Shown here: positions 1 through 9,141 of the stretch, piece after piece
Numbering within the stretch: the first letter of the stretch is position 1
Layout: each line of letters starts with the position of its first letter
DNA from: Guillardia theta CCMP2712
Lineage: Eukaryota > Cryptophyceae > Pyrenomonadales > Geminigeraceae
DNA length: 51,061 bases
Assembly: GCF_000315625.1 (NCBI RefSeq)
Contig: NW_005434559.1
Coordinates: forward strand, 1 to 51,061
Reading direction: 5' to 3'
Notes under the pieces: model-generated
Database searches by the model: none
Seen by the model: the letters and a program-made list of their open reading frames with translations, nothing else
Told to the model about the DNA's origin: nothing
Position numbers and translations under genes: made by a program

Positions 1-210
1 ATCATGCATTTGAGCGCAACGTGCAACGCACTGCAATTTGAAAGAAGGGTCAATCAGAGTTGATTCTGTTCAATGGTGTATCCATTATTAGTTCCTTACC
101 TGTTCATAAAAATGTCATCATGTCTTCGAAGCATATTTGCAAGTACACTCGCGGATTGTATGAACCAAGGGCACATATTACATTACACGCTGGATGATTC
201 AAACCTTGGC
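1..210 (-). repeat. Left copy of a dispersed ~210-bp repeat, decayed coding fragment
   Basis: This stretch matches 40373-40580 in the same orientation with scattered substitutions. On the minus strand the right copy is an open frame ending at a splice-donor-like GTAAGC. Here the frame is interrupted by a stop near 160, but the donor-like GTAAGG near 104 is kept. It looks like a fragment of a repeated gene or mobile element whose left part lies outside the window. Confidence 0.7.
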
Positions 211-726
211 CCAACCTGCAGAGTTGAGAAAGAAGCTCGATCATCTCTTACAGATGTGATATGAGATCTTCATCTCATTTCTATCTCAGTTGGGTTGGAT
301 TCGAAGTCTCTCAATATCAAGGTTCATCCTCGCGAGTCAGGAAGGCACCATTTCATCGCCTCTTGCTCGTCCAGGGAGAGGGGGCTTGGGGAATGAGAAA
401 AGGGGGCTACCCCCCACCCCCTATTACGCAGTTTCAAATTCTTTCAAAGGTGGGTGGTTGAGGGTGCTCCATGCCTACCCCACCCCCCAACAACAGTCAA
501 ATGGAGGGGTTCTCGGAAGTCGAAGTTCCGACCAGTTTGGCCCTCATTTTGTACCATGTAAGAGCTGCAATTTTAAGTTGGTACCACAGATACTCCTAAA
601 ATGCGTACTTTTACATTGGTTTGGCGTGGTGAGGTGTCCACGCCACCAAATTCAAATCACCCTACCCCTCTTTGGCCCTGCACAGCAACGATTTTCATGA
701 GAGCGACTACCCTCCCACATGACTTC
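211..726. other. Intergenic, with CTACCCC-type motifs
   Basis: No convincing gene is seen. The segment around 400-490 is rich in CTACCCC/CACCCC words like those at 24181-24420, 36843-37040 and, inverted, 44570-44790. An A-run lies at 782-792, inside the 3' end of the next ORF. Confidence 0.5.
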
Positions 727-3700
727 TCAAAGGAGGGTACTCCCAATTGGCATGGAATGAAGGGACCCCTCAGGTCCTTCGAAAAAAAAAAAATATTGCC
801 AATTTTTCCTATGAGCGCCCGGCCGGAAAAGCAACGCTATGGTGATCCGTCTTGGGGCCACGGTTGTGAACGACTTACATTTTGTGCAGTACGGGGTAAT
901 CCCTCCCCCTCCGATGGTCTCGTCGCTTGAGTCAGCCAAGGGGAGCATACATCCGATGTTTGAGCATTTTGAGCAGGTCCCTTGTTTCGTGCATGCGTTG
1001 ACGCTGAAGAAGAATCGTGTATGGTCCGCGTCCTCTAGCTCTCTAACCTTCTGCATTGGGAGATGATCCGTGAGATCACGGTATCCTGCTATCTCCCATG
1101 TTGTTTTATCCGATTCTTCTAGTGCTACAATTGCTTTCGTGATTGTGTTTGCAGGTAGCAGTGATAGAAAGATCCAGTCATCTGTCCCCTCTCGCTCGAT
1201 CCCAATCATCAGTTGCTGGTTTGCACTCCAAAATGCTCTAACGCCCCTCGTGTCTTCGCTAGATAGGGTTGCTTCGATTTGGTTGATGAGCTCGTCGGCA
1301 TTGTCGACTATCTTGCCGAGCAGTCGAAGAGCCAAGCCTTTGTGGCAACGAAGGGAGTTAGGGTGTTTTTTCTTGATGTCTTGACTTATCATCGGTTCTT
1401 TGGGAATGAAATCATTCTTGCGTCCCATTGCATTCTGGGATTCACGGCTGCCTACCGTGCCTAGCCGTGTTTGCTGCTGTTGGCAGATCTCTTGGAAAAC
1501 TTCGTTGTTTTGTTCTTCACATATCGTTCTGAACCTCTCGATCTTAGTTCGCAATTCTCTTTGTAATGTAGCTTCCGTAGGTACTCCAGTCGCTGGGCTT
1601 TGCTGTGATGCTTCCCTAAGTTTAGTCCGCAAGTTGCGGATCGATCTCTTCAAATCCATTTGTTCTTTGTTCGAATGTCGCCTTCCTCCCGTTCTGATTT
1701 TCACCTCCTTTAGTGGTAGAGAGTTGGCGAGCATCTCACAAATGTTACATTCTTGCGCCTTAGCTCGCATGTCTCGTATGTTTGCATCTAGTTGTTGCGC
1801 CCATTCGATCTTCTTCTCCTCCCACGAATCGCGATCCAGCACCCATCTGCTTTTAGGGGTTTCCCCCTTCTTCTGTCGTGAATTCATCTGGTGCACTTCT
1901 ACTCGTGGGATTAGCTGCGTCTCCTCGGACGTGAACTTGGTGTGTACTTGCACCACCAGGGCTCTGTGATCAACTGCTCCCCCTATCACACAGCCGTCGA
2001 CCGTCCACGATTGAAGGGAGATGTTTGGAAAGTTGTCCTCGTCACTTGGGGGGTGAATAGCGAGAACTGCGTCGAGTTTGGCTTCTATCAGTTCTTGTTT
2101 GTACCATGTTGAGAAGGTAAATGTTGTCCCAGTCTCGCTGATCTGTTCATATGAGAGTGTACGGTGTGCGGAAAGGTCTGCCAGGAATTTCTCGAATCTC
2201 TCATCTGCTTTTGCGGTGATAGATGAGGGGGAATATCCTCTCCGCATTGGTGTTGTTGTGTTGGTTCTTGCTGCATTAAAGTCTCCGGCTATGATGTGTG
2301 TCTCTCTCGTTCCCAGAGCGAGGTGTAGCAGCTCTGCCCACAGTTCCCCTTGCTCTCGAATCGCATTTTCCGCAGGTACCTGATGGAGGTTTGTGACTAA
2401 GAAAGAGTTTTTCCCTGTTCCGACTTTGATCGAAAACACTCGGTTTCGATATTTCTTTTCTTTGTTGCACGCCTGGTGAGCGGCAGGGGAGGGTGACGGC
2501 GACAGGGCCGCATGTACCAGCGTTACCAACCTCAGGTCTCCTTTCCCCTTCTTCGCATTGATCTTTGCAGGCCCCAGGAAGATTCTGTAGCAGGCCCAGT
2601 TCTCCTTGATCATCTTCCTTAATTTGTTCTCGTCGCGGGCCGAGACCCTTACCTCTTGTAGTAGCACAACCCCAGGTTGGAAGGACTGGATTAAGTATGC
2701 GAGGATGTGCTTGAGAACAAAGTGATTGCAACCATTCACATTTTGTGAGATGAGGAAACCTGGGTCTGAACTTTTTCGATGCATCTGCGCCCAATCATTG
2801 CCCCTTTGCTCCTCCTGCCTTTCCCCCCTCCGCTCCTTCCCTCTCTGGGAGGTTTTCTCTCCTGATTGTGCATTCTCCTCCATTTCCTCACCCAGATGTC
2901 TTGGTTGGGGCTTCGTGGAGGTCGCCTGCCGCTGGATTGCGATCGGCTGTACCTCCTCCTCAAGCTTTGTCGTCGAGGTCATCAGCCGCTGGATTGCGTG
3001 TGGCTGTACCTCCTCCTCAAGCTTTGTCGTCGAGGTCATCAGCCGCTGGATTGCGTGTGGCTGTACCTCCTCCTCAAGCTTTGTCGTCGAGGTCATCAGC
3101 CGCTGGATTGCGTTCGGCTGTACCTCCTCCTCAAGCTTTGTCGTCGATGTCAAGTTCTCTTGCACCCTCGCCTCCTTCGGCAGAGATCGCAGAATTACCT
3201 GGGCCGTTTCCTCCATCTTCTCCAGATGGGTGAGAGCTTCGATCAGTTGTGTTCTGGTTTGCATCAGCCATTCTTGCGGAGGTCTTAGTCTTGTCCTCGT
3301 TTCCATCGTTGCTAGCCAGTCTTGATTTGTCTCGCAGAGCAGTAGGGTGTGAAGGATAGCGAACACTCCGCAGTTGAAGTTATCTTCCTGTTGGAAGGCT
3401 GAGCACCACTTTACCTGCCATGGGGCGTTGGTCTGATCGTCAAAGATGTGTTCGATCACTCCGATTGTCAGCTCAGCCATTTCTCTTGCTCCGTGCTCCC
3501 CCGTTGTTGCAAGATTCCTCGCTCCCTCGATCCCTCGTGGGTCCCTCGTTGTGCTCGTTCTGTCCTCGCAGAGAGGGTCCAATATGTACGCGCATCGCCG
3601 ATCATATCTTAATGCAATTAGAATCCAGTGGTTGCTGTGGATGATAGTTGGAAACAGGAAGGTGTGTTGCTCATCTCTCAAGCTGCTGAGGTGAAATCTG

Positions 3701-4086
3701 TTCCCGACTCTCAAGCGGGACGCCTCGTCTCGCAGACTGGATATTACCCTTGGCAAGAAGATGATGTTCCGCGTTTGCTGGTCCTCGTGGGCTCTCCCTT
3801 TGCGTACCATGTGTATTGCTCGTCCTCCTTGAAGAGCCTTGCTCATCTCATTGAGAGTAACTTCGATCATGTTCTCGCATAAAAATCCGCTTACTCCTCG
3901 ATTGTTCAGGGCAGTGATGCCAAATTCCTTGTCGCCTCGTTTGTCTGACCATGGGATCTCCTCGATCCAATCAAAAAAATACAGTGTTCTATCTACATGT
4001 TGCGTTTCCTTTGAAACCGTTTCCATCTCCCCCCCTTGCCTACTCCCGGCACTCCCCCCTTCCTCCTCCCTTCCTCCTCCTGTCAT
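727..4086 (-). CDS. Ulp1-like (C48) cysteine protease fused to an EEP endonuclease; probable mobile-element protein
   Basis: One uninterrupted 1119-codon frame. Residues about 90-250 look like a Ulp1/SENP protease: His153 in SNHWILIAL, Asp170 in YILDPL, a Gln near 232, and Cys239 in FNCGVFAI. Residues 313-386 are four 19-residue repeats. Residues 443-715 form an exonuclease-endonuclease-phosphatase domain with QNVNG (448), LLQEV (475), AGDFNA (600), KLDAV (670) and GGAVDH (702), the motif set of LINE-type and other AP-like endonucleases. Residues 720-1119 hold a basic helical stretch and a late Cys cluster (CTKQGTCSKCSNIGC, then CTKC). I see no reverse transcriptase or YxDD motif. The first 20 residues are low complexity, so Met21 could be the real start. 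An intronless frame beside telomere repeats suggests a mobile element. The domain calls are firm; the element type is inference. Confidence 0.8.
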   Translation of the reverse strand: MTGGGREEEGGSAGSRQGGEMETVSKETQHVDRTLYFFDWIEEIPWSDKRGDKEFGITALNNRGVSGFLCENMIEVTLNEMSKALQGGRAIHMVRKGRAHEDQQTRNIIFLPRVISSLRDEASRLRVGNRFHLSSLRDEQHTFLFPTIIHSNHWILIALRYDRRCAYILDPLCEDRTSTTRDPRGIEGARNLATTGEHGAREMAELTIGVIEHIFDDQTNAPWQVKWCSAFQQEDNFNCGVFAILHTLLLCETNQDWLATMETRTRLRPPQEWLMQTRTQLIEALTHLEKMEETAQVILRSLPKEARVQENLTSTTKLEEEVQPNAIQRLMTSTTKLEEEVQPHAIQRLMTSTTKLEEEVQPHAIQRLMTSTTKLEEEVQPIAIQRQATSTKPQPRHLGEEMEENAQSGEKTSQRGKERRGERQEEQRGNDWAQMHRKSSDPGFLISQNVNGCNHFVLKHILAYLIQSFQPGVVLLQEVRVSARDENKLRKMIKENWACYRIFLGPAKINAKKGKGDLRLVTLVHAALSPSPSPAAHQACNKEKKYRNRVFSIKVGTGKNSFLVTNLHQVPAENAIREQGELWAELLHLALGTRETHIIAGDFNAARTNTTTPMRRGYSPSSITAKADERFEKFLADLSAHRTLSYEQISETGTTFTFSTWYKQELIEAKLDAVLAIHPPSDEDNFPNISLQSWTVDGCVIGGAVDHRALVVQVHTKFTSEETQLIPRVEVHQMNSRQKKGETPKSRWVLDRDSWEEKKIEWAQQLDANIRDMRAKAQECNICEMLANSLPLKEVKIRTGGRRHSNKEQMDLKRSIRNLRTKLREASQQSPATGVPTEATLQRELRTKIERFRTICEEQNNEVFQEICQQQQTRLGTVGSRESQNAMGRKNDFIPKEPMISQDIKKKHPNSLRCHKGLALRLLGKIVDNADELINQIEATLSSEDTRGVRAFWSANQQLMIGIEREGTDDWIFLSLLPANTITKAIVALEESDKTTWEIAGYRDLTDHLPMQKVRELEDADHTRFFFSVNACTKQGTCSKCSNIGCMLPLADSSDETIGGGGITPYCTKCKSFTTVAPRRITIALLFRPGAHRKNWQYFFFFEGPEGSLHSMPIGSTLL
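2930..3157 (-). repeat. Four 57-bp tandem repeats inside the protease-endonuclease ORF
   Basis: The word CAAGCTTTGTCGTCG recurs at about 2961, 3018, 3075 and 3132, a period of exactly 57 bp. Each unit encodes 19 residues containing TSTTKLEEEVQP, so the array keeps the frame. It forms a charged linker between the protease and endonuclease domains. Confidence 0.9.
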
Positions 4087-4368
4087 GATTCGGTTTTAGA
4101 GTTGAGAGGCATCTCGGTTTTAGAGTTGAGAGGCATGATTCGGTTTTAGAGTTGAGAGGCAGTTTCGGTTTTAGAGTTGAGAGGCATGATTCGGTTTTAG
4201 AGTTGAGAGGCATGATTCGGTTTTAGAGTTGAGAGGCATGATTCGGTGTTAGAGTTGAGAGGCATGATTCGGTTTTAGAGTTGAGAGGCATGATTCGGTT
4301 TTAGAGTTGAGAGGCATGATTCGGTTTTAGAGTTGAGAGGCATGATTCGGTTTTAGAGTTGAGAGGCA
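4087..4368. repeat. 26-bp tandem repeat array upstream of the protease-endonuclease ORF
   Basis: About eleven head-to-tail copies of a 26-bp unit containing CGGTTTTAGAGTTGAGAGGC, some with small changes. The array lies between the start of the minus-strand ORF (4086) and the telomere repeats (4369), so it is in the position of a 5' leader or promoter for that ORF. Function unknown. Confidence 0.9.
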
Positions 4369-4440
4369 CTAAACCCTAAACCCTAAACCCTAAACCCTAA
4401 ACCCTAAACCCTAAACCCTAAACCCTAAACCCTAAACCCT
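4369..4440. repeat. Interstitial telomere repeat (CCCTAAA)n, about 10 copies
   Basis: Perfect CCCTAAA heptamers, TTTAGGG on the minus strand. The G-rich strand points toward position 1. The array directly truncates the neighbouring minus-strand ORF and provides its stop codon. Confidence 0.97.
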
Positions 4441-6383
4441 GCTCAAGCTCAGCAGCTGCCGTTGCCCGTGGCGAGACCGCGCTGCCCCTCCTTGCCTTCT
4501 TGCTCTCTCCTTGCACGCGAGTCCAGCGCTTGCTCTGCAGCCACTTCCCCAGCTTCTCCTTGAGAACGTTGCGCCCAACTCCCTGCTCCTCTGGCATCTT
4601 CGCCCACTCTCCCAGCGACATGAACTCCAGGCTCCCCGGAGAGTAGAACGTGTCGTGGAGGTTGCCAACGGCCTTGTCCAGGACCAGCTTGATCGGCTCG
4701 CTCGTCCCCGCCTCGTTCAAAGAAGCTGCATCTTCGATGACTGCTGACAGCTCGCTGACGAGCTGCATGTCCTCTTGGCTTGACGGAGATGCTGCCTCCA
4801 TTGTGATCCTCTCCAGGTCTGTAAACTCCAGCCACTCTCCCTCGCTCTCCTCCTGTCGCTGCGCTGCGTCGCTGGTGCCCCGCTGACCAGCCGCCTCAGA
4901 GTCAGGCTCCTTGTCGAAGCCGACTGCTTCGAGCTTGGTTGCTGCGCCTTCGAGATAGAAGGGCAGCTCCTTCATCATGCGTCGAGCATCCTCCGTGGAG
5001 CCGAGGAGGATGCATAGCTTGGACCCGTTCCAGGACTTGGTGTTCAAATCCTCCTCCATGTCGATGCCTTCAACGTTGATCTCGAGCCTGTTAGCGATCT
5101 CCAACAAGACTCTCTTGACTCTTGCGATAGACGTGTTGCCGCCGTTGCACAGCCCCTCCATCTCCTTCCTCGTGAAGCGACCAGATGCCGCCGTCGACTT
5201 GATGATGATCTTGATCTCCTTGCCGTCCTTGCCGCCTGCCTTCTTCTGCAGTCTTGATGCCTTCTTCAACTTATTTCTGGACACAAAGCGATCCGCTGTC
5301 AACTCGACTGCGAGCGCCTCTCTGATCTTCGGGTCCTCGCTGAACAGAGTCAGGTGTACTCCCTCCATCGCTTCGCTCTCTCGGAAAGCTCGAAATGCTG
5401 TATCATTCGCCTCTGGGCAGCTCGAGGAGACGATCCACTCCACCTCCCTCTGTCTCCAGATGACGTTGGCCCCTACAGCGATGAAGCCTTTCTGACCTAA
5501 GCCTTTGTGGACTTGCTGTCCTGGCGCCCCAGCGACCAGCATGCCTGCCAGCGGCTGGAGCTGTACCGCTGCAAGGGACTGGCGCAGCAGCTGATAGCGA
5601 TAGACGGCAGCTATCTCAGCCGTTGTCATGCCGCCCAAGGTTAGCAGGTGAGTCAGCTCTGCCAAGCTGCCCCCTTTGCCCCAGGGTCCTCTCTTGGCTC
5701 GAATCTTGAAAGATCGATCGTGCACGATGCTCACATGTACAGCTGTGAACTTGCGACCATCGATCGCGAAGTCCTCTCTTCCCTGCCAGAGCTTCTCCGC
5801 TTGTGCATTGCGGAGGAAGGAAACAGTCACCGGGATCTCCTCAGCACTCGCTATCTCGGGTCTATACGGAGCCTTCCACATGATTGCTTTACTCTCTTGC
5901 ACTGAGTCTACGATCAGTCCGATCTCTTCAAATTTCTTCTTCAGCTTTTCTTCATACCGAGGAGATGCCCAGGAGAGTCATGGAGATGAAGGAAGTCACC
6001 TCGTTGCCTGCTGAGGCGGTGTATGTCTCGACCTTCTCTTTCTTGGCTTCTTCAATCTGCTGCATAAACCACTCTCTGGATGCGTCACTCCATCCAGCCA
6101 TCGCTTCTTGCAGAAGCTCACGTCGTGCCTGCTGACATGTCGAGCGGATGGCTTCTGCGATAGCGTCGGGGGTGCATCCCTCCACAACCTTGCAAGCCTG
6201 GGCTGTCCTGCTGTTCGGATAACGCTTCGCGAAGCTCTTCACCCTCTCGACGAGATCAGCTTCGAGGACAGAGGCATCCACAAGTCCGCTCTGCGTGTAT
6301 TGGCATGATCTCCGATACAGCAGGTTGCGAACATTTTCATCATACTGAGGAACCATACTTAGAAAGCTATTTGAAGTATACAA
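4418..6383 (-). CDS. Unrecognised subtelomeric family protein, copy 1, C-terminus cut by telomere repeats
   Basis: Two open frames belong to one protein. Exon 1 begins near 6383 (or at the internal Met of MVPQYDENVRN) and exon 2 ends at 4418. They join in frame if an intron from a GTGACT donor after SAGNE (about 6002) to an acceptor before KKFEEIGL is removed. Exon 2 carries basic KKASRLQKKAGGKDGKE, a possible ferredoxin-like segment (SKLCILLGSTEDARRMM) and an acidic Ser/Glu-rich tail. I recognise no known domain. After ELEQ the frame runs into (TTTAGGG)n, is read as GLGFRV, and stops inside the telomere repeat. The related copy at 7041-7895 continues about 60 residues further, so this copy has lost its natural end. 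It could be the ORF1/Gag-like protein of a telomere-associated element or a plain subtelomeric gene family. Confidence 0.6.
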
Positions 6384-6467
6384 ACCTCTTGCTTGCAGCT
6401 TCCTTGGCGCCCTGGCGGCTTCCCCTACACCTGACGAGGAGCCATGCTGCCGAAAATAACGGCGCCT

Positions 6468-6545
6468 CCTAAACCCTAAACCCTAAACCCTAAACCCTAA
6501 ACCCTAAACCCTAAACCCTAAACCCTAAACCCTAAACCCTAAACC
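6468..6545. repeat. Interstitial telomere repeat (CCCTAAA)n, about 11 copies
   Basis: Perfect heptamers in the same orientation as 4369-4440. They lie directly upstream of copy 1 of the subtelomeric family and downstream of copy 2. Confidence 0.97.
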
Positions 6546-7040
6546 AGGGATCTCGTGACCTGGCAGTTCGGCCCGACTTGGCTGGCCCCTATGGCAGCCT
6601 TGCTTCTGCTCTGCTCCCTTGTCTGATTATACTTCAGTGGTCTACCCCGGCGTCAGCCAGAGGAGTTTCCTCCGCTGGCCTTGGCCTGGGTCGTCCATGC
6701 TTTCAACTTGTGTTGCTTCCTCGGCTCCGACACACCTTGGCGGTCTCGGCCGGCCTTCGGCCAGTGAGTGAATGAAGGATAAGGTGGTAGGTGGAATGCG
6801 TATGGGTCTCTGGGACTCACGTCCCTTCCCCCGGGCCTCGGTCCGGACCGGGCCCGAGAGCCCGGCCGGCCTCCGCCCGGCCTCCTCCTCCCGGCCCCTC
6901 TCCCCCCTCCCCCACCGGCTTACCTGCCCTTACCTTCGTTGCTTGCCCCATGACCACCTGCTTTATTTCTTCCTCCTTCCCCCCTTTGGGCCCACAGCTC
7001 CGCTCCGCCTCTTGTCCACCTCTAAGACTTGCCTCGAGCC
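6546..7040. other. GC-rich segment between telomere array and copy 2
   Basis: Contains GGCCGG-rich stretches (about 6745-6895) and C-rich tracts but no recognisable gene. On the minus strand it follows the stop of copy 2 (7041), so it may be that unit's 3' flank. Confidence 0.4.
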
Positions 7041-7895
7041 TCAAGCGCGAGAAAGGCCGGCGCCGGCCTCCTCCTCCACGCCCTCGCCCTCCTCAGCCTC
7101 CATGTCGACTTCCTCCCTCATCATCAGCCGCAGTCGGTCTTGCTTGTCGACCTTGCCCGTGCAGCTCAACCCATGGTGCTCAGCAAATTTACTGATCGCA
7201 AGAAACAAGAGGCTTACAGATCGACTCTCGATGTCATCGCTCTCGGCCTCCTGCTCGAGTGCATCAGTCGCTGCTGCCCTTGGAGAGAAGGCGCTGCCCC
7301 TCCTCGCTGCCTTGTTCCCTTGCACCCGTGTCCAGCGCTGCTCGCCGAGGTACGCTCTGAGCTTTTCTTTCAACATGTTTCGCTTCGATCCCAGCGTCGG
7401 CGTGGCTGCCCAAGCTCCGAGCGTCATGAACTCCACGTTGCCCGGCGAGCAGAAGGTGTCATGCAGCTTGCCAACACTCTTGTCTAGCTCCAGAGAGATC
7501 GGCTTGCCAGCTAGCAGCTCCTCCTCTGATGTCTCCAAGAGCATCGTCGAGAGGCCCGAGCAAGACCTGTTGATCGACTGGCCCTGACGGTGACGCTGCT
7601 TCCATGGTGATCCTGTCGATGTCGCTGAGCTTCAGCCATCCAGCCTCTTGCTGCTGCCCTTGGGGCTCTTGGGCTTGCTCCTCGCTGCTCGGGCTGCTCT
7701 CCTCCTCATGCTGAGGGTTGAGCTTAAAACTAGGGCCACCGCTTCGAGCTTGACTTCCAGGATCCCTTCCAAGTAGAAGGGCATGTCGTCCATCAAGCGT
7801 CGAGCACTCTGCCTTGGTCGCCAGGGAGAGAGCTATCAGGCTCCCATCCCAGCTGAGCGTGTCACGATCCTCCTCGACCTCGACGCTGACCAGCC
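7041..7895 (-). pseudogene. Subtelomeric family, copy 2: C-terminal half, frameshifted
   Basis: The minus-strand frame 7544-7041 aligns with the C-terminus of copy 1: LDKSVGKLHDTFCSPG against LDKAVGNLHDTFYSPG, and QRWTRVQG against KRWTRVQG. It continues past the point where copy 1 meets telomere repeats, ending near EEEAGAGLSRA. Upstream, 7895-7545 aligns with the middle of copy 1 (WLKLSDIDRITMEAASPS against WLEFTDLERITMEAASPS, and MDDMPFYLEG against MKELPFYLEG), but the frame changes near 7800 and 7580. The copy begins abruptly at telomere repeats (7894), so the N-terminal half is missing. It is a decayed, 5'-truncated unit. Confidence 0.75.
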
Positions 7896-7976
7896 TAAAC
7901 CCTAAACCCTAAACCCTAAACCCTAAACCCTTGGTCGGGAGAAACCCTAAACCATAAACCCGAAACCCTTAACCCG
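7894..7976. repeat. Interstitial telomere repeat, partly degenerate
   Basis: About five perfect CCCTAAA units (7894-7930), then a short spacer and degenerate units (7942-7976). It separates copy 3 from copy 2 of the subtelomeric family. The degenerate part is read through by copy 3. Confidence 0.9.
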
Positions 7977-8332
7977 CGACTCTGAGCTCCATTCGCTCAG
8001 AGAGTCTTCAAACAGGTCGCGTCTCGCCTGCCGACATGTCGGTAGTGCATCCCCCCTCAGCTCTGCAAGCATGAGCTGTCCTACCGTACTACCAGGATAT
8101 CGCTTCGCGAAGCTCTTTATCATCTCGACGAGGTCGGCGGCCTCTTCGACGTGGCCTCCAGAGCGCACGCCCTGCGTGTATTGGCATGATCTCCGATACA
8201 GCAGGTTGCGAACGCTCTCATCATACTGTAGTACCATACTAAAAAAGCTTTTTGAACTATACCAGCACTTGCTCCGACTCGCAGCTTCCTCCGATCCCCT
8301 TGTGCTCCCCCTACGCGCCTTAGGATCTGCAT
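7947..8332 (-). pseudogene. Subtelomeric family, copy 3: N-terminal fragment ended by telomere repeats
   Basis: The minus-strand frame starting at 8237 matches the N-terminus of copy 1 (YDESVRNLLYRRSCQYTQ against YDENVRNLLYRRSCQYTQ, and SFAKRYPGS against SFAKRYPNS). After SEWSSESR it enters degenerate TTTAGGG-like units, is read as VKGFGFMV, and stops. Upstream similarity to copy 1 continues to about 8332, where another telomere repeat begins, so both copies start at about the same distance from a telomere repeat. Confidence 0.75.
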
Positions 8333-8349
8333 CCTAAACCCTAAACCCC
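8333..8349. repeat. Short telomere repeat, about 2 units
   Basis: Two CCCTAAAC units mark the right-hand edge of the telomere-punctuated region. Sequence to the right has no further heptamers. Confidence 0.8.
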
Positions 8350-8591
8350 AAGAGGATTTCATAGCTAAGAACTGTTGCTCTCTGCTCATCTTTCGCCTAT
8401 TCATCCGTCTGAAGGGGTTCCCTGGGAACCCTAGAACACATATTTAACTAGTTCATAAAATATTAATCATCGGTCCGCGGCATGACCAATGCTCAAAAGG
8501 TTTCTCAGGGAGCTCTCAGCATCGCTCTTGGCTTGATTTGCTTCAGCTCGGCATCTGCCTGGCATTGTCTTGAGTACAAGCAGAGGGCGGC

Positions 8592-9141
8592 TTGGAAGCG
8601 CTGCTGCTTGCGAATACGAGGGGAGGGGGCTCATTGACAAGTATGCTCGATAAACGGTTTGCTCTGACAACAGTAGAACAAGAGATCATACGCGTAGAAG
8701 AAAAGATTAAGGAGGTAGACAGAGAGATTGGGAGAGTGGAAAAAGACATCTCAGCGTACAAGGCACGCAGTCCGATTACACAATGCCTGCTTTTCGAGCT
8801 TTTCTTTTGCAAGAAGGTGCAGTACGGGTTGAGCCTTACCTATCGGGGATCACCAGAGCCCACGCAAATGGATGGAATATCTAGTCATCACCTTCGATGC
8901 AAAGGGAGGCATACAACAACTTCCCAACCACAGAACTTGCTTGAGGCTCGTGAACCCCCAGCAAGGAGGCTACAACGCTTTCATATTAGAGCCTCACAGG
9001 ATGTCAGTAGAGTTTGTGCTGCTGACAAAGGCAAACGTCCATCCTTTCAAGCTGACTTTGTTTGCAGAGGCTCTCACTGGGCTTGGTATCCTTGCAGCTG
9101 GGTGGAAGGTGAGGGTAGTGTTCATGGTGCCGCGAGACTGA
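8592..9141 (+). CDS. Hypothetical protein, probably two exons
   Basis: A frame starting near 8592 encodes a charged coiled coil (about residues 18-58, EEKIKEVDREIGRVEKDI). A second frame at 8872-9141 encodes a compact 89-residue segment with alternating hydrophobic strands (MEYLVITFDAKGG ... VRVVFMVPRD). The two would be joined by an intron between about 8760 and 8870 whose borders I cannot fix. I recognise no family. A short coiled-coil protein is all the sequence supports. Confidence 0.35.

Noticed and set aside
727-1900. Reverse transcriptase domain after the EEP domain
   Set aside because: No YxDD or other RT motif found in the 400 residues after the endonuclease or in the alternative frames inspected.
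2726-3325. Long plus-strand frames with repeats opposite the protease-endonuclease ORF
   Set aside because: They mirror the 57-bp repeats of the minus-strand ORF, carry no domain, and the minus frame has clear catalytic motifs.
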